Positions 1 through 10,161 of a stretch of 25,784 nucleotides of DNA are shown in pieces. The notes under the pieces were generated by a model, which worked only from the letters and a program-made list of their open reading frames with translations, had not been told where the DNA came from and ran no database searches. Location of the stretch: positions 1 through 25,784 of the forward strand of contig JAUCBJ010003726.1 of the NCBI GenBank assembly GCA_032718475.1, given 5' to 3'. Made by a program: the position numbers and the translations under genes. Position 1 is the first letter of the stretch. Each line of letters opens with the position of its first letter. The stretch comes from Nemertoderma westbladi (Eukaryota > Xenacoelomorpha > Nemertodermatida > Nemertodermatidae).

Positions 1-439
1 CCACCCATTCCTCCTCCACCACAATTTCAACCACAACACATGCACCCCCCACGCATGCACCCTCTACACGTACACCCCCCACCTATCCACCCTCCTCACG
101 TCTACCCACCCCGAATCCCGCCGCCAACCAACTTCCCGTCTCAGCTACCCTTATGGCCCTCATTGGTTGGGGCTGTACCCCCGGCCGTTTACGAATACCA
201 GAAACGGCTGATTCATCTCAACCAACAACATCTCACCAACTCAAGCGACCCTCAATTCCGACACAAAAACTACCCCGAATCGCCAGTAAGGGACCCGGAT
301 GTAATAGCTGGAGGGAGCATCGTTGACGATAGATCCGATACCTCATCACCTGGGAAACCGGTAGTGCACTGCGATGTTTGCAACAAAGGATTCAGACAAC
401 CAGAGACCCTAGCGCAACACAAACATCTACACCAGTCCG
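1..439 (+). other. Gfi1-like gene, exon with finger 1 (5'-partial)
   Basis: Frame 1 is open from base 1. It encodes a Pro/His-rich segment, a ~70-residue linker and the first C2H2 finger (bases 370-432). It ends in TCCG before the donor GTTAGT at 440. The first in-window ATG (position 40) is unlikely to be the start, because the same frame and composition continue to the edge. Confidence 0.93.
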
Positions 440-2521
440 GTTAGTATGAGTATAATATTATAAAGTTATTTTTATTAACATATAACATGTTTAGTTATAT
501 TTGTTCATGGAAAATAATAAGCATAATAAGCATAATAACATTGCGGAATAGTGTTGGGCTAAACTGCCCAAATGGTGCAGCACTGTCAAGGGATCGAACC
601 GGGGCCTCCTAACTAGAAGCAAAGCAATTTCACCACTAGACCATGCGGTAGGTTTTAAACATTTGAATATGAAATGTAATAAAATCCCCCTAGATTTATC
701 CATATGTTTTTAAGTCTTTAAATTGTCGTGCGAGGAGTAAATGAAATGAGCAATAATTCTTTTGTATTAATTTACACGGCGCACTACAATATAAAAATCT
801 TCAATCATATAATCCTGTATTTTATCAAGGCAACTCTACTACTCATTATATTTCTGCTAAGCTGTCACCAATTTTGAGTGGATAACGCACTGTGGCGGGC
901 ACTTAAAAAAATCAATATCACAGAGAATCACAAAAGAGAATAAATTGTCTTCTTGAATTTGGTATGAGAAACGCCTTGAGATTGGAGAGGGGCCGATTTA
1001 TATTAAGTAATGATTGAATTGATCAACTTATGAAGCATCTGGTGGGCTTCCTTGTGGACTCAGGGCGATTATTCTCCGACTACCCCTTGCAATGACACTA
1101 CCAAACAAACAGAATGTGGGATATATAAACTCAGTTGGAACTCGACCCCCTTCCCAATTAGTATATGAATAAACCAGTGCGAGCTTTAAAGCTTTTCATA
1201 CAAAGTTGTGTCAGCATATGTGGCTTCACAGTTTCCGAATGTCACATAAGTTGTCACCTATTTCTATGCATTAATGGTAGGATGTGACTGTGAGAGCGTA
1301 ATTTAGTGTTTGTGGGTGGGTAATTGCTGAGTAGGTTGGTGAAATTTTACAAAACTTAGAAAGATGGCCATTGTTACACGTGGTATTTATATGTTTAGGT
1401 ATTCCAGAAAGAAGCTATACATGTCACCAATGTGGAAAGTGCTTCAAAAGATCATCAACCTTGTCTACCCATCTTCTAATCCATTCAGACACTCGTCCAT
1501 TTCCTTGCCCATTTTGTGGTAAACGGTTCCACCAGAAGAGTGACATGAAGAAACACACCTTCATACATACAGGTATTTATTACATATTCTATTCAGTGTG
1601 TTATTTCTTGCATATTTCTTGTCAGAGTTAGTTTAGTCTGCTATAATCATATTTAATACGAAAATTTATTTAAATCAAAAAGGTTTATCACTTTGTTAAA
1701 AAATGCGTGCTTTTATTAAGATGTTCATTTTGAAAGGGTTTACGAGTTACACAATTCTTACACTTGCATAAAATGTTTATTCCAAAATCTTTTTTATTGC
1801 AGGAGAAAAACCACATATGTGTGTTGTCTGCGGGAAGTCGTTCAGCCAAAGTTCCAATCTTATTACACACATGCGAAAACACACAGGTTACAAACCCTTC
1901 GCCTGTACGCTATGCAACCGAGCATTCCAACGCAAAGTGGATCTGCGACGACACTGTGAGACCCAACACACTGACACCCCACGCGCATACATCGACACGA
2001 TGGGGGTGGTTAAACCCCAAGGAATAATGGCGAACCGGAGCGCGTCTTCGGTAACACGCCGTCATCGTCAAATGATCGCCAACGAATCCCTTCAAAACAG
2101 GTCGTTTATAAGATCCTCAAAGTCCCCCTATACCTCCACGTTGTCAGGGCGACGTTTCTCTCCACCTAAATCCCCCTACAATCCCCCTTACTCGGGGGGA
2201 TGTATCATATCACCCAAGTCCCCCTATCTGACTCCATTCTCAAACGGACCGATGGACTTCACTTCCCAACCCTATCCCTCAAGCCTCTTCTCGATGAATC
2301 ACACGAGACCGAACTTCCTCCACCACGGCCTATTGACTCCGAATACTTCCCCGGGTGATGGATTCGTATCAAATCCTTTCGAACAGAGCAGCGGGCCCAT
2401 CGACCTATCCAAACGTAAATCGCCCTCTAAGTTTCTCCATCACACACCACCAATATCACCTGAGAAGTCCACATTCTTTAATGTGCATTCATTAGCAACA
2501 ACTGTAGCTAATAAACTTTAA
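1..2521 (+). CDS. GFI1/Senseless/PAG-3-family zinc-finger repressor, 5'-partial, three exons
   Basis: Spliced reading frame join(1..439, 1399..1572, 1803..2521): 443 codons plus TAA, open to the left edge, so the true start and any N-terminal SNAG repression motif lie outside. Order: a His/Pro-rich stretch (first ~40 residues), a linker, five C2H2 fingers, then a ~180-residue tail. Finger signatures are [59 protein letters not shown] and [17 protein letters not shown]. The [34 protein letters not shown] and [10 protein letters not shown] blocks are hallmarks of vertebrate GFI1/GFI1B, fly Senseless and nematode PAG-3. Family knowledge: nuclear DNA-binding repressors in neural, sensory and blood development, acting with LSD1/CoREST through SNAG. 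Both introns are phase 1 with GT-AG ends. The tail contains PIDLSKR, a CtBP-type PxDLS motif, and three KSPY blocks. Family assignment is very secure; one-to-one orthology is inferred. Confidence 0.96.
440..1398 (+). other. Intron 1 of Gfi1-like gene
   Basis: 959-bp phase-1 intron from donor GTTAGT to an acceptor ending in TTTAG. Joining G with GT restores a Gly codon between finger 1 and the IPERSY linker. It carries a minus-strand SINE (512-655). I see nothing else recognisable in 660-1398. Confidence 0.9.
512..655 (-). mobile_element. tRNA-derived SINE in intron 1, antisense to the host gene
   Basis: On the minus strand a tRNA-like head reads CCGCATGGTCTAGTGG, with an A box TGGTCTAGTGG (complement of 633-643). 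After tRNA spacing comes a B box GGTTCGATCCC (complement of 590-600). A non-tRNA body follows, with a small inverted motif (GGGCAGTTTAGCCC), then a short tandem tail of TTATGC/TTATTA units at 511-540. Internal pol III boxes, a body and a simple-repeat 3' tail are the SINE layout. The head does not fold into a full clover-leaf, so I do not call a functional tRNA. Confidence 0.75.
1399..1572 (+). other. Gfi1-like gene, exon with fingers 2 and 3
   Basis: 174-bp internal exon encoding the IPERSY linker and two complete fingers, including the invariant SDTRPF linker and [15 protein letters not shown]. Acceptor ...TTTAG at 1397-1398; donor GTATTT at 1573. Both ends are phase 1, so its loss would be frame-neutral. 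Confidence 0.95.
1573..1802 (+). other. Intron 2 of Gfi1-like gene
   Basis: 230-bp phase-1 intron from GTATTT to a T-rich acceptor tract ending TTGCAG. Splicing recreates the TGEKPH linker between fingers 3 and 4, which confirms both splice sites. Confidence 0.94.
1803..2521 (+). other. Gfi1-like gene, last coding exon: fingers 4-5 and long C-terminal tail
   Basis: Encodes [11 protein letters not shown]..., the HTGYKPF linker and finger 5 ending HCETQH. A ~180-residue low-complexity tail rich in Ser/Pro follows, ending at TAA 2519-2521. It has three KSPY repeats near the middle, a PMDF segment, and PIDLSKR at 2396-2416. As I recall the family, vertebrate GFI1 stops within a dozen residues of its last finger, so this tail is unusual. 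Confidence 0.95.
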
Positions 2522-2644
2522 ACAATCATATTTCGTTGAATATTAATTAAATCATTAATAACTGCCTATCTTATAGACTTTGTAAAGAGAGTATAAGGTT
2601 CAACGTTAGTTATATTTTTATTAAATAAGATTTCCTAAAAAAAT

Positions 2645-2650
2645 AATAAA
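2645..2650 (+). promoter_or_regulatory. Candidate polyadenylation signal of the Gfi1-like gene
   Basis: AATAAA 124 bases after the stop codon. Other AATAAA words lie at 2921 and 2950, so the 3' end could be anywhere from about 2670 to 2980. Transcript data would decide. Confidence 0.4.
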
Positions 2651-3065
2651 GTAAATTTCCAGAAACGACTTAAAACATCATTACGTAGAGATTATAGGCC
2701 CAGCTGTTCTGGGAAATATACAAGGAAATACAATTTCCTGATACTAAAATTACACATATTAGATATTTTATGTCGTATTTGCGGTGGTTTGGGGTATTTT
2801 TTTTTTACAGCGTTTATGTATAGTATTTAATTGTTGGTGCGAAATATTATTGGTCTTATGACGTAAGGGGTATATTTTTTTACTGAGAATTTTATGTCGT
2901 TTGATTGACATCGGTTGTACAATAAATTAGCTGCAATTGTTATGTAACCAATAAAAATTAGTACCGGTACTTTTTAGATCGCATATATATTTCCTAGGGC
3001 TTAATTGGTTGCGATGTTTTTATGGAATGAGGTTTTACTTTTATTACGTTTGATTGCGTCCAGTA

Positions 3066-3091
3066 CCCCCCCACCCCCCCCCCCCCACCCC
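3066..3091 (+). repeat. Interrupted poly(C) tract
   Basis: C7-A-C13-A-C4. First of four long C-runs, all C on the plus strand. Confidence 0.95.
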
Positions 3092-4829
3092 GATCCGGGT
3101 GTTGTAATGTTTAATTTACTTCTTCCAATGTGTAAAATATAACCATGTAAAGTGCTACTTCCCACCACTAATACGAGCGTTATCCTTACATGCAATTGTT
3201 TTAATTGGCCTAAAATATAATTTAAGCAAATATAATACTCATTTGTTTATTTACTTTAAAATATTGTCTAATTTGTGTCAACAAATATTATAATACAGTT
3301 TCGTAATTAATTTAAAAAATAATATTAAACTTGATTGTTTCAAATTTAAAACCTTTCTTTTAAATGGAAATACAAAAAGCAATAGTGTAATGTAAAAGGG
3401 AAGTTGGGGGGTCAGCCACGAATTGGTAGTCTCATAGGCAGATAATCTTAAAACAATCTGAAATTGTCCAAGATTTTGTTTCTGATAGAGTTAGCATTCA
3501 TGTTGATATCAAATATGTTGAGGAATTTAATCAACTTAGTGTTTGTTTAGGGAGAAACCCTAATCCCAACACTACCGGAATAATTTCACCAATTACACCA
3601 ATAATAATATACAATTTAAAATTCAAAGTTCCCGCCTACCCAAAATCTAGCTAACTTCAATAATACAAAGATGAATAGGCACATCCAATTTAATCCACAT
3701 TATCCAAGATTGTTGATAAAAAATTTTCACTTTTTTCACCACACCATGTAAAATTAATGAATGTCGTGTTTTATTTCTTACTAGCTATGTCCAATATTAT
3801 TATATCTTATATATACGATCTAAATTCAAAATCATACACCATATCGGTGTCGGTGAACATGACGTGAACTGTCCATGAAATGTATCTGACCTGATTAAAT
3901 AAATAAACTTATATACGTAAATAAAATTCTAAACGTATATATCATGTCTATAAATGCAAGTTTATTTACTTCACCACCCAGTTGTATTTTCAGTTGAGTT
4001 TTCCCATCTATCTATATTTAATCCTCACTGCTAAATATACATCGCATATAAGGCTAGAATTTTAAACGAATTAAAAGATCTCCTATTTTGCCCAGAATTG
4101 CGCCACAAAACTGTTGTTACAATGTTGTTGGTTGTTTGCCGGACTGCCGGCCCTGTATCTCGCACACGACTAGAGGGATTTAAGCTTCCTCAAACTCTTT
4201 GCTCGACTAATGAAAGTCATATGGCAATTGTTATTATTACAAAAACGCCGTCTTTAATAGCTGTGTGGGAACCCTCGCATTAGATAACTCGCGGATAGCC
4301 AGCGAGAACTATTGATCCTATGATTGCACCGGGGTAATTTAGAGATTTGAAACGCAGCGCAACAATCAAAGCAATCTTGTTGCGCAAAATTAATTCCCCT
4401 CTTTGGTGTTTGCGGCAATCCAATCGCGAATCTGTTTAACTAGACCCTAATGCCATAATGATAGTGGGCACACCGCTTATTGCAACATTCTGTAGATAAA
4501 TTGCGTTGATATCAAAGGGAATTGTCGCTACATCTACTGCGTATCACTGCGCTAATGGCCGAGGAACTAAAGAGAGAGACAGCAGAAACCACATAGTAAG
4601 TTGTTGTTGCCACATGAGACGATGGGGTGGCGGTGGCCGGTGGATACAAGGCCGTGGATGGATATTATAGTCGGGTGTTCACATATTAAAATTGGTTTGC
4701 TCGCATTTTTTTTTTTATAAAATCATTAGTACATTCAATTATTTATATGTTTGTTGGTCATCCCAATACTGCTACTGGTACTGGTAGTGCCCTCAACACT
4801 ACTGGATTGCTAAAATGCCATAGTGTAGT

Positions 4830-5079
4830 GTAGACGCAACAATATATGATCAAAGTAAATGCATATCGGTATCATATCACGTCAAGCGTTGAGAGCCCCC
4901 CCCCCCCCCCCCCCCCTTTCCCTCCCTGTAGCATCTTACAGAGAGATGGGTCCCAGAGAATGAACACTTCTTGGGACTGACAATATACCGCGGACTGATT
5001 ATCTTATGTAAAAAACATTTATTATTCTCGGGGTCAAAGCTTTACCGTAAAATCAGATAGAAATGATTCTCATATGGGT
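4830..5079 (+). repeat. Dispersed repeat, copy A of a direct pair
   Basis: Begins GTAGACGCAA..ATATATGATCAAAG and includes AGAGAGATGGG, CTTCTTGGGACTGACA, GACTGATTATCTT and ATCAGATAGAAAT. The same blocks occur in the same order at 5851-6116. The copies have diverged by substitutions and indels, and this one carries a 21-base C-run. Type unknown; it has no coding capacity. Confidence 0.75.
4896..4916 (+). repeat. Poly(C) tract, 21 bases
   Basis: Uninterrupted C run inside repeat copy A. Copy B has only a short CCTCCC at this place, so the tract grew after the copies separated. Confidence 0.95.
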
Positions 5080-5465
5080 TGAGTTTCTTGCTGCCCATGA
5101 AACTGTTTTTAAATTCGTCTTAATAAATAAGACAATATAATAGGCTGCTAGGAAATTTTAAAATTAGCCAGCCAGCAATCAAAGTTTCGGAATATGGATA
5201 CTTGATAAATGAAATTCATTACACATAATATCTTTGAATGTGATCATTGTGATGAAATAAAGTTAAAATGTTCAGGATTCCCTTATTTTGCATGAAATAA
5301 ACTGCATTTGTAGCTGCATTTTCTGCAATTTCCTAAACAAAAAACACACCTCATCAATAGGTTTAGTGCAAGTGAGCACCTCTTATCTTATTCAACTGTT
5401 TCTAGCCAAACAATGGTTTCGAGCACCAACCCTATTACAGACAGCCTGCAACAATATTATGTGAG
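5080..5465. other. Non-coding spacer between repeat copy A and a MITE
   Basis: AT-rich, no recognisable gene. A 12-base word GCCAAACAATGG at 5405 recurs at the end of repeat copy B (6115). Confidence 0.5.
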
Positions 5466-5473
5466 ATCTGATG

Positions 5474-5644
5474 GGTACGCAGCAAATTTGTCCCGTGAGA
5501 AAGCTTCGCCCCCGAGAAATCTTCGCCCAGAGTAATCTTCGCAATCTCCACGGTCACCAGGTCTCTGCAACCTGCTCCTTTCCCCCAATCTGAAGACGGG
5601 TGGACGCGGGCGAAGATTTCCGCGGGCGAAGTTTGCACTCAACC
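5474..5644. mobile_element. Palindromic MITE with 8-bp target duplication
   Basis: A 171-bp GC-rich island in AT-rich DNA, flanked by the direct repeat ATCTGATG at 5466-5473 and 5645-5652. The termini are imperfect inverted repeats, starting GGTACGCAGCAAA on the left and GGTTGAGTGCAAA on the reverse complement of the right. The arms continue as short CTTCGCCC-type units, with left 5502-5532 complementary to right 5603-5636. No protein is encoded. Eight-base duplications suit hAT- or Mutator-type transposases; the family is undetermined. Confidence 0.7.
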
Positions 5645-5850
5645 ATCTGATGTAGATATGCGGCCAGCTCCTACCTTGTCCACAAGGCTTCCATCATCGG
5701 CACCACGGTCTCTACCAACACTTTCTGGGAACAATATAGAAAGTATTAGCAATTAAGAAATTGAATAGCAGATGCGCTTTTAGTAAACGAAAAATACTGT
5801 TACATATTGATTGATATTTAGCTATAAACAACGTGATGACACTAACTGGC

Positions 5851-6116
5851 GTAGACGCAATATATGATCAAAGTCAAGATGATTAAAGTAATAATGCCTA
5901 TCGGCTTGATAATACTGTTAATTAGGGTCAAGGGTTGAGGGCCTCCCAGTAGCATCCTATAGAGAGATGGGCCCGGATGGGAGCCGATAACGAACCCTTC
6001 TTGGGACTGACATTATACCGCAGACTGATTATCTTCTCTGAAAAACGTTTTTATCCCGGGGTCCCAACCAAAGCTTTATTGTAAATCAGATAGAAATCTT
6101 TGAGGCGCACATGGGC
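5851..6116 (+). repeat. Dispersed repeat, copy B of a direct pair
   Basis: Collinear with 4830-5079 (GTAGACGCAA, TATATGATCAAAG, GAGAGATGGG, TTCTTGGGACTGACA, TCAGATAGAAAT), with extra segments around 5876-5930 and 5965-5990. Same orientation, about 1 kb downstream. Confidence 0.75.
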
Positions 6117-7454
6117 CAAACAATGGATCAGATGCGTTATTCAGTGGGATGCGCTGCTATGTACCGCTGACTACATCCCTGTGCTCATCCTCCACAATAG
6201 ACGCGGTTAGGATGCGCTACTTTGCATAGAGTTGCTGAGTAACCTTTGACATTACCGATCGATGGGCTTCACTGGCCGATGCACACTGCCCAGACTTCCC
6301 AATTTCCCAAGAAACTGTCGCCAAGGTGGTATTGGTGACTCAACATCAATTTTTTCAGTGATTCGGCGTTTAGACAACGACATTAAGTTTAACGATAGGC
6401 ACAGCGGTTAGTCTCCTTTGATGTCCATCAAGAACCATAATTATATATTTTGCTTTAAAAAAACATTTTTATGACCACACTGTGCCCGTGTCATCAGAAT
6501 ATCTCACTATATTACGGGTATAGTGTTTCTCATATAAATGTTCTCACATTGGATGTAAACGATAAACCGACAACCTTTGTTAACGTTAATTAATATTAAA
6601 TATACATTGAGGGATAGGTTGATGGGATAGGTTGAGTTGAGTGAAATGCTATTATAACCAAAACAATAAAAGAGAGTGAAAAGCACAGGTAACAGTTTCA
6701 TATTTATCGCTGTCTGCAGTGGTTGTCAGCTGTCGGTTGTCGGCATACCTCTTACACCCAATTATACGAAATATATTTGAGTACAGAATATGAGGTATAA
6801 CGTTACGTACCATCTAACACACATTCTCTTTACGTCATTGACTCCCACAAAACAATTAATAAACACATCGAAATTCTAAATGCAATGGCATTTAGTTTGG
6901 TGAGAATTCGGCATCTTGTTCGATTTAACAAATAATCGGATTATTAATTACATGGAACGGCAAAGTCCTTATCTTACAAAGTACATCTTGATTTGACTGA
7001 TCGTTCCATTTCCATTAATACTTAGTTCAGTAGAGGTTTACCGTAATGTCAGTTAGCACTTTGCTTCGTAACAGCAGCTAATTACTGTTTGAGATTCGAT
7101 GTTTATATCGATTGGTAATGCTGGCAAATTGTTCCCACGATATTTATATAGTTTGGTGTTGAACTTTCTCAAAATGTTTTCTGAAAAACGAATTTCTCTG
7201 ACAAATGAGGCTACTTTACATTGACATTCGCAAACAGATTTGTGATTATCATTCTGAACAGATGTCTTGAGAGTTCAAGAAATATAATCCATCCATATTA
7301 CGTTATGCTCAATTACAATTCCAAGCATCCCTCCCTTTCACTCTAGGAAAGGTAATTCAGTTTAGAATCAGTACCGGTATGTAATTTATGTGGAGTATAA
7401 TGGAATGTTGCTTAGCTTAACACATGACAGTAATATATTATTATAGAAACTGTT
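6117..7454. other. Non-coding region, no gene seen
   Basis: No ORF of interest. A ~55-bp block at 6655-6712 resembles 24908-24960. Otherwise unexplained. Confidence 0.5.
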
Positions 7455-7610
7455 CTGGGAGTTTTAACCTCGAATGATAAGCTTAAACCCGACACCACGT
7501 TGATGAGCCCCGGTGCGGTAAGGTCAAAACGTGGCTTGGAGAGATATGAGAGATGAAGCTGTCTGTGTCTATTAGTCCTACAGTTGCGCCTACATGAAAA
7601 AGTTCTTTAT
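7455..7610 (+). mobile_element. Degraded copy of the hammerhead-bearing palindromic element
   Basis: Shares blocks in order with the element at 18400-18878: TTAACCTCGAATGATAAG (7464-7481), CCGACACCACG, GATGAG...AAGGTC, ACGTGG.TTGGAGAGATAT and ATTAGTCCTACA.TTGCGCC (ending 7590). The tRNA-like head and much of both arms are missing. The hammerhead core is damaged: TTGATGA for CTGATGA, AAAA for GAAA, and helix III deleted. Confidence 0.72.
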
Positions 7611-9761
7611 TTAGACGCACATATTATTGCGCTCTGAAGCTTCTGATCATTCTGTAGAGAGTGGCACTGTCACTATCCATAGTTGTGGTTGCTTGTACTG
7701 ATATTCTCAGCAGATTAAATAATAGTAAATGCATATTAAGCAGCTAAAAGCAAGGCGTTATAAAACGTGACTTCGCATCGGCCATGGTTAAGTAACTAAA
7801 TGATCTTTTTAGCTATTAAAGCCGAACCTAAAACAGCTGTGTAACTCAACCTACTAATGTTTAATACATAGGGCCTGCCCACTTTAGGTTCCGTTGAATT
7901 CCATCTCAAATACATTTTGCAGGTATGCAATCCGGTTTTTGTATTGAATCTATAGCGATGAGTTGGCATTTTAATGCAGGTTTCATTAATACAAGCCACT
8001 ATGGACTGGCAGTCGCGTGAAAGGTTTTTATGTAAAGTGGTAACTACCTCCTCGAAAGATATATGAAGCCCAGCGTTAATGCTCTCGCATAATTCCAATC
8101 TCTAATAGATCGATCTTTATGACGGCTGATTTAAGTATCTACAGTGACTTCACCCAATATTGTTATATTTACCAAGAAAGCGGAGCAGTTAGATTACCCC
8201 TAGAGTGGGAAAACCAAAAAGCCATTAATAAATGTGATATTAGGGTCACATAGGAAGGAGCAAGAAAGATGAGGAACAATTACTGGATCAGGTTTAGAGG
8301 AATGCTACAGTCTGTGATGAGGCGGAAGTGTCATAATCCGTGTTACCTTTAATAGTGACTAATAAATGACTCCTAATCGGAGTCATGGCAGTTTTTCTCT
8401 TCTTGCTATCGTGTTATAAGCGGCTATTGCATCACGTTGTGAAGTCAGAGATCCGACTCAGAAATTCCGATAAAGGTGCTCACGGATGACCACCATAGAT
8501 TGAACAACTGGAACATTCTAGTGTTTACTTCGTATAGGGTTTGGTTGTTTTGTACATTACTTAAGATAATATTTCATTTATTACAGAATGCTAGTATAAA
8601 ATAATTATTGGATAAGGTAAAACAAGGAAAAGTTTCGAAAAAATTTCGAAAAAGGAGGCAGATATACTAAGAAGATCAGATAAGGTCAGTTAGAAAAGGC
8701 AACAATATAAGAGGATTCAAATCAGTTAATCAAAAAAAGCACGGACGGATTAGCTATAATAGCTAGACCAATAATAATATTGGAAACGTCTATTAATTCA
8801 TCACTGCAACTAATTCTATATAATAACGGAAAATAACAGCTGTAATAGTTGTAAATTTAAAAGGCGTCTCCCATGGAGATAAAAATTACAATTGTCAAAA
8901 AAAAAAACGTTAATCCTCTATAATGAGGCGTATAAACGAGATATCTTTGCCAACAATCAAATCAACATTTTTTTTCTTAAAAAAAACAAACTAAAAGCAA
9001 TTTGTGAGGGGGTCATTATGGCTGCATGCCAAAGCCTGTGGAGAAGAACTAGTAAAGAAACAGCATATGCTGACACAACATTGTATGAAAAGCTTCACAC
9101 TCAGCAACCAACGGTTCATTCATATACTAATTAGAATGAGGCCAAATCCAACTGAGTTTAAATATCAAACACTATGGTTTGGTTTGGTGCTATCATAGCA
9201 TGCGGCAGTCGGAATGGTCTAAAATGGGTGGCAAAAGCATCCGACCATATGCTTCATAAAGGCGATCAATTCTTAATATAAATCGTCTGTACCACAATCA
9301 AGATGGTTCTTAAACCAAATTCAAGATAAATATTCCCTTTTCTGATTGTCTGTGGTTTTTGGGTATTGATTTTTTTATGGTGTGCGCGGCAGTGCGCGTT
9401 CGACGCCAAAATGGTGACAGCTGAACGGAATTATAATGAGTCGAGTTGGCTTTGTTAGCGGTCAACATCCTAAGAAGATTTAATGATTTTGGGTATCTAG
9501 TATATCGTTCTTATAAGACTCTCGAGAAAGAAACATTTTTGAGATTTTAAGGAATGGCCATCATTTCTCACAAACATAACATCTATTGGATTAGCAACTA
9601 CTGTATGTGTTTCACAATGTTTCGACTGGTTGTGTATCGCAAAACGGTAAATATTGAAATATTCAAGCAAGTAAGCAAGAACTGCTAAATTACTATACAG
9701 TCGACGCCAATGTTATTAATTTGCTAACTTGACTAACTGTAAAGTTACATTCGACCAAATA
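7611..9761. other. Non-coding region, no gene seen
   Basis: Short ORFs only, including a 100-codon minus-strand frame at 7796-8098 and overlapping plus-strand frames at 8892-9198. None has recognisable domains or splice context. AATT-rich simple stretches occur. Confidence 0.5.
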
Positions 9762-9860
9762 GGTGATATTTATTTTTTTATTTTTATTTATTTATTATAT
9801 ATTTTATATATATTTTTTATTTATTTATTATATATATTCATTTATATTTATTTATTTGAG
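9762..9860. repeat. Low-complexity (TTTA/TATA)n tract
   Basis: About 100 bases of TTTATTTAT and TATATATTT words. The hydrophobic Phe/Ile/Tyr frame across it is a composition artefact. Confidence 0.9.
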
Positions 9861-9865
9861 TTGTA

Positions 9866-9894
9866 GTCATTTTGGTCCCGTGGGACCTAATGAC
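9866..9894. repeat. Short hairpin sharing a motif with the 13.1-14.0 kb foldback flank
   Basis: GTCATTTTGGTCCC and GGGACCTAATGAC are near-complements separated by two bases. GGGACCTAATG recurs at 14055-14065, beside the large foldback. Confidence 0.55.
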
Positions 9895-10161
9895 TCTGTA
9901 CAATTGACTATTAAAGTTAGGTTTACTTTACATTCATCAGCGTCTCCAATCTAATCGATACTACGGCATTAATAAACGATATTAACGCGAAATTTCCTTG
10001 CGCTGAGACCCCGCGTTCACCAACCACACCTGAGACTTCCAGGCCAGCCCCGGTGCACGCGTGCACCACAAACTCTGCTGCTGGAATATTCCATAAACTC
10101 AAGAACCCGTGGTCGCGGAAATTGTGAGATGGGCAGGAAAGCTATTTTTATACTACTACTA

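Larger units (their letters stand above)
2522..4829. other. 3' UTR and intergenic DNA, no gene seen
   Basis: AT-rich. Open frames are short and resemble no family. It contains the probable 3' UTR of the Gfi1-like gene and an interrupted C tract at 3066-3091. Cis-regulatory elements may exist but cannot be identified from one sequence. Confidence 0.6.

Noticed and set aside
40-42. ATG at 40 as the start codon of the Gfi1-like protein
   Set aside because: The same frame is open to base 1 with the same Pro-rich composition, and no SNAG motif follows the ATG. The start is more likely upstream.
590-650. tRNA gene on the minus strand in intron 1
   Set aside because: Promoter boxes only; the rest does not fold as a tRNA, and a SINE-like body and tail follow.
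4830-6116. LTR retrotransposon with the direct pair as LTRs
   Set aside because: The copies are too diverged, no TG...CA ends, primer-binding site or gag/pol sequence is visible, and the interval is only ~770 bp.
6490-6500. Minus-strand CTGATGA (seen as TCATCAG) as another hammerhead
   Set aside because: No GAAA partner and no helix II hairpin at the right distance. The TCATCAG at 9938 fails for the same reason.
7796-8098. 100-codon minus-strand ORF
   Set aside because: No recognised domain, no splice or promoter context, and a length plausible by chance.
9763-9954. 63-codon hydrophobic ORF (possible membrane peptide)
   Set aside because: Produced by a TTTATTTAT/TATA low-complexity tract.
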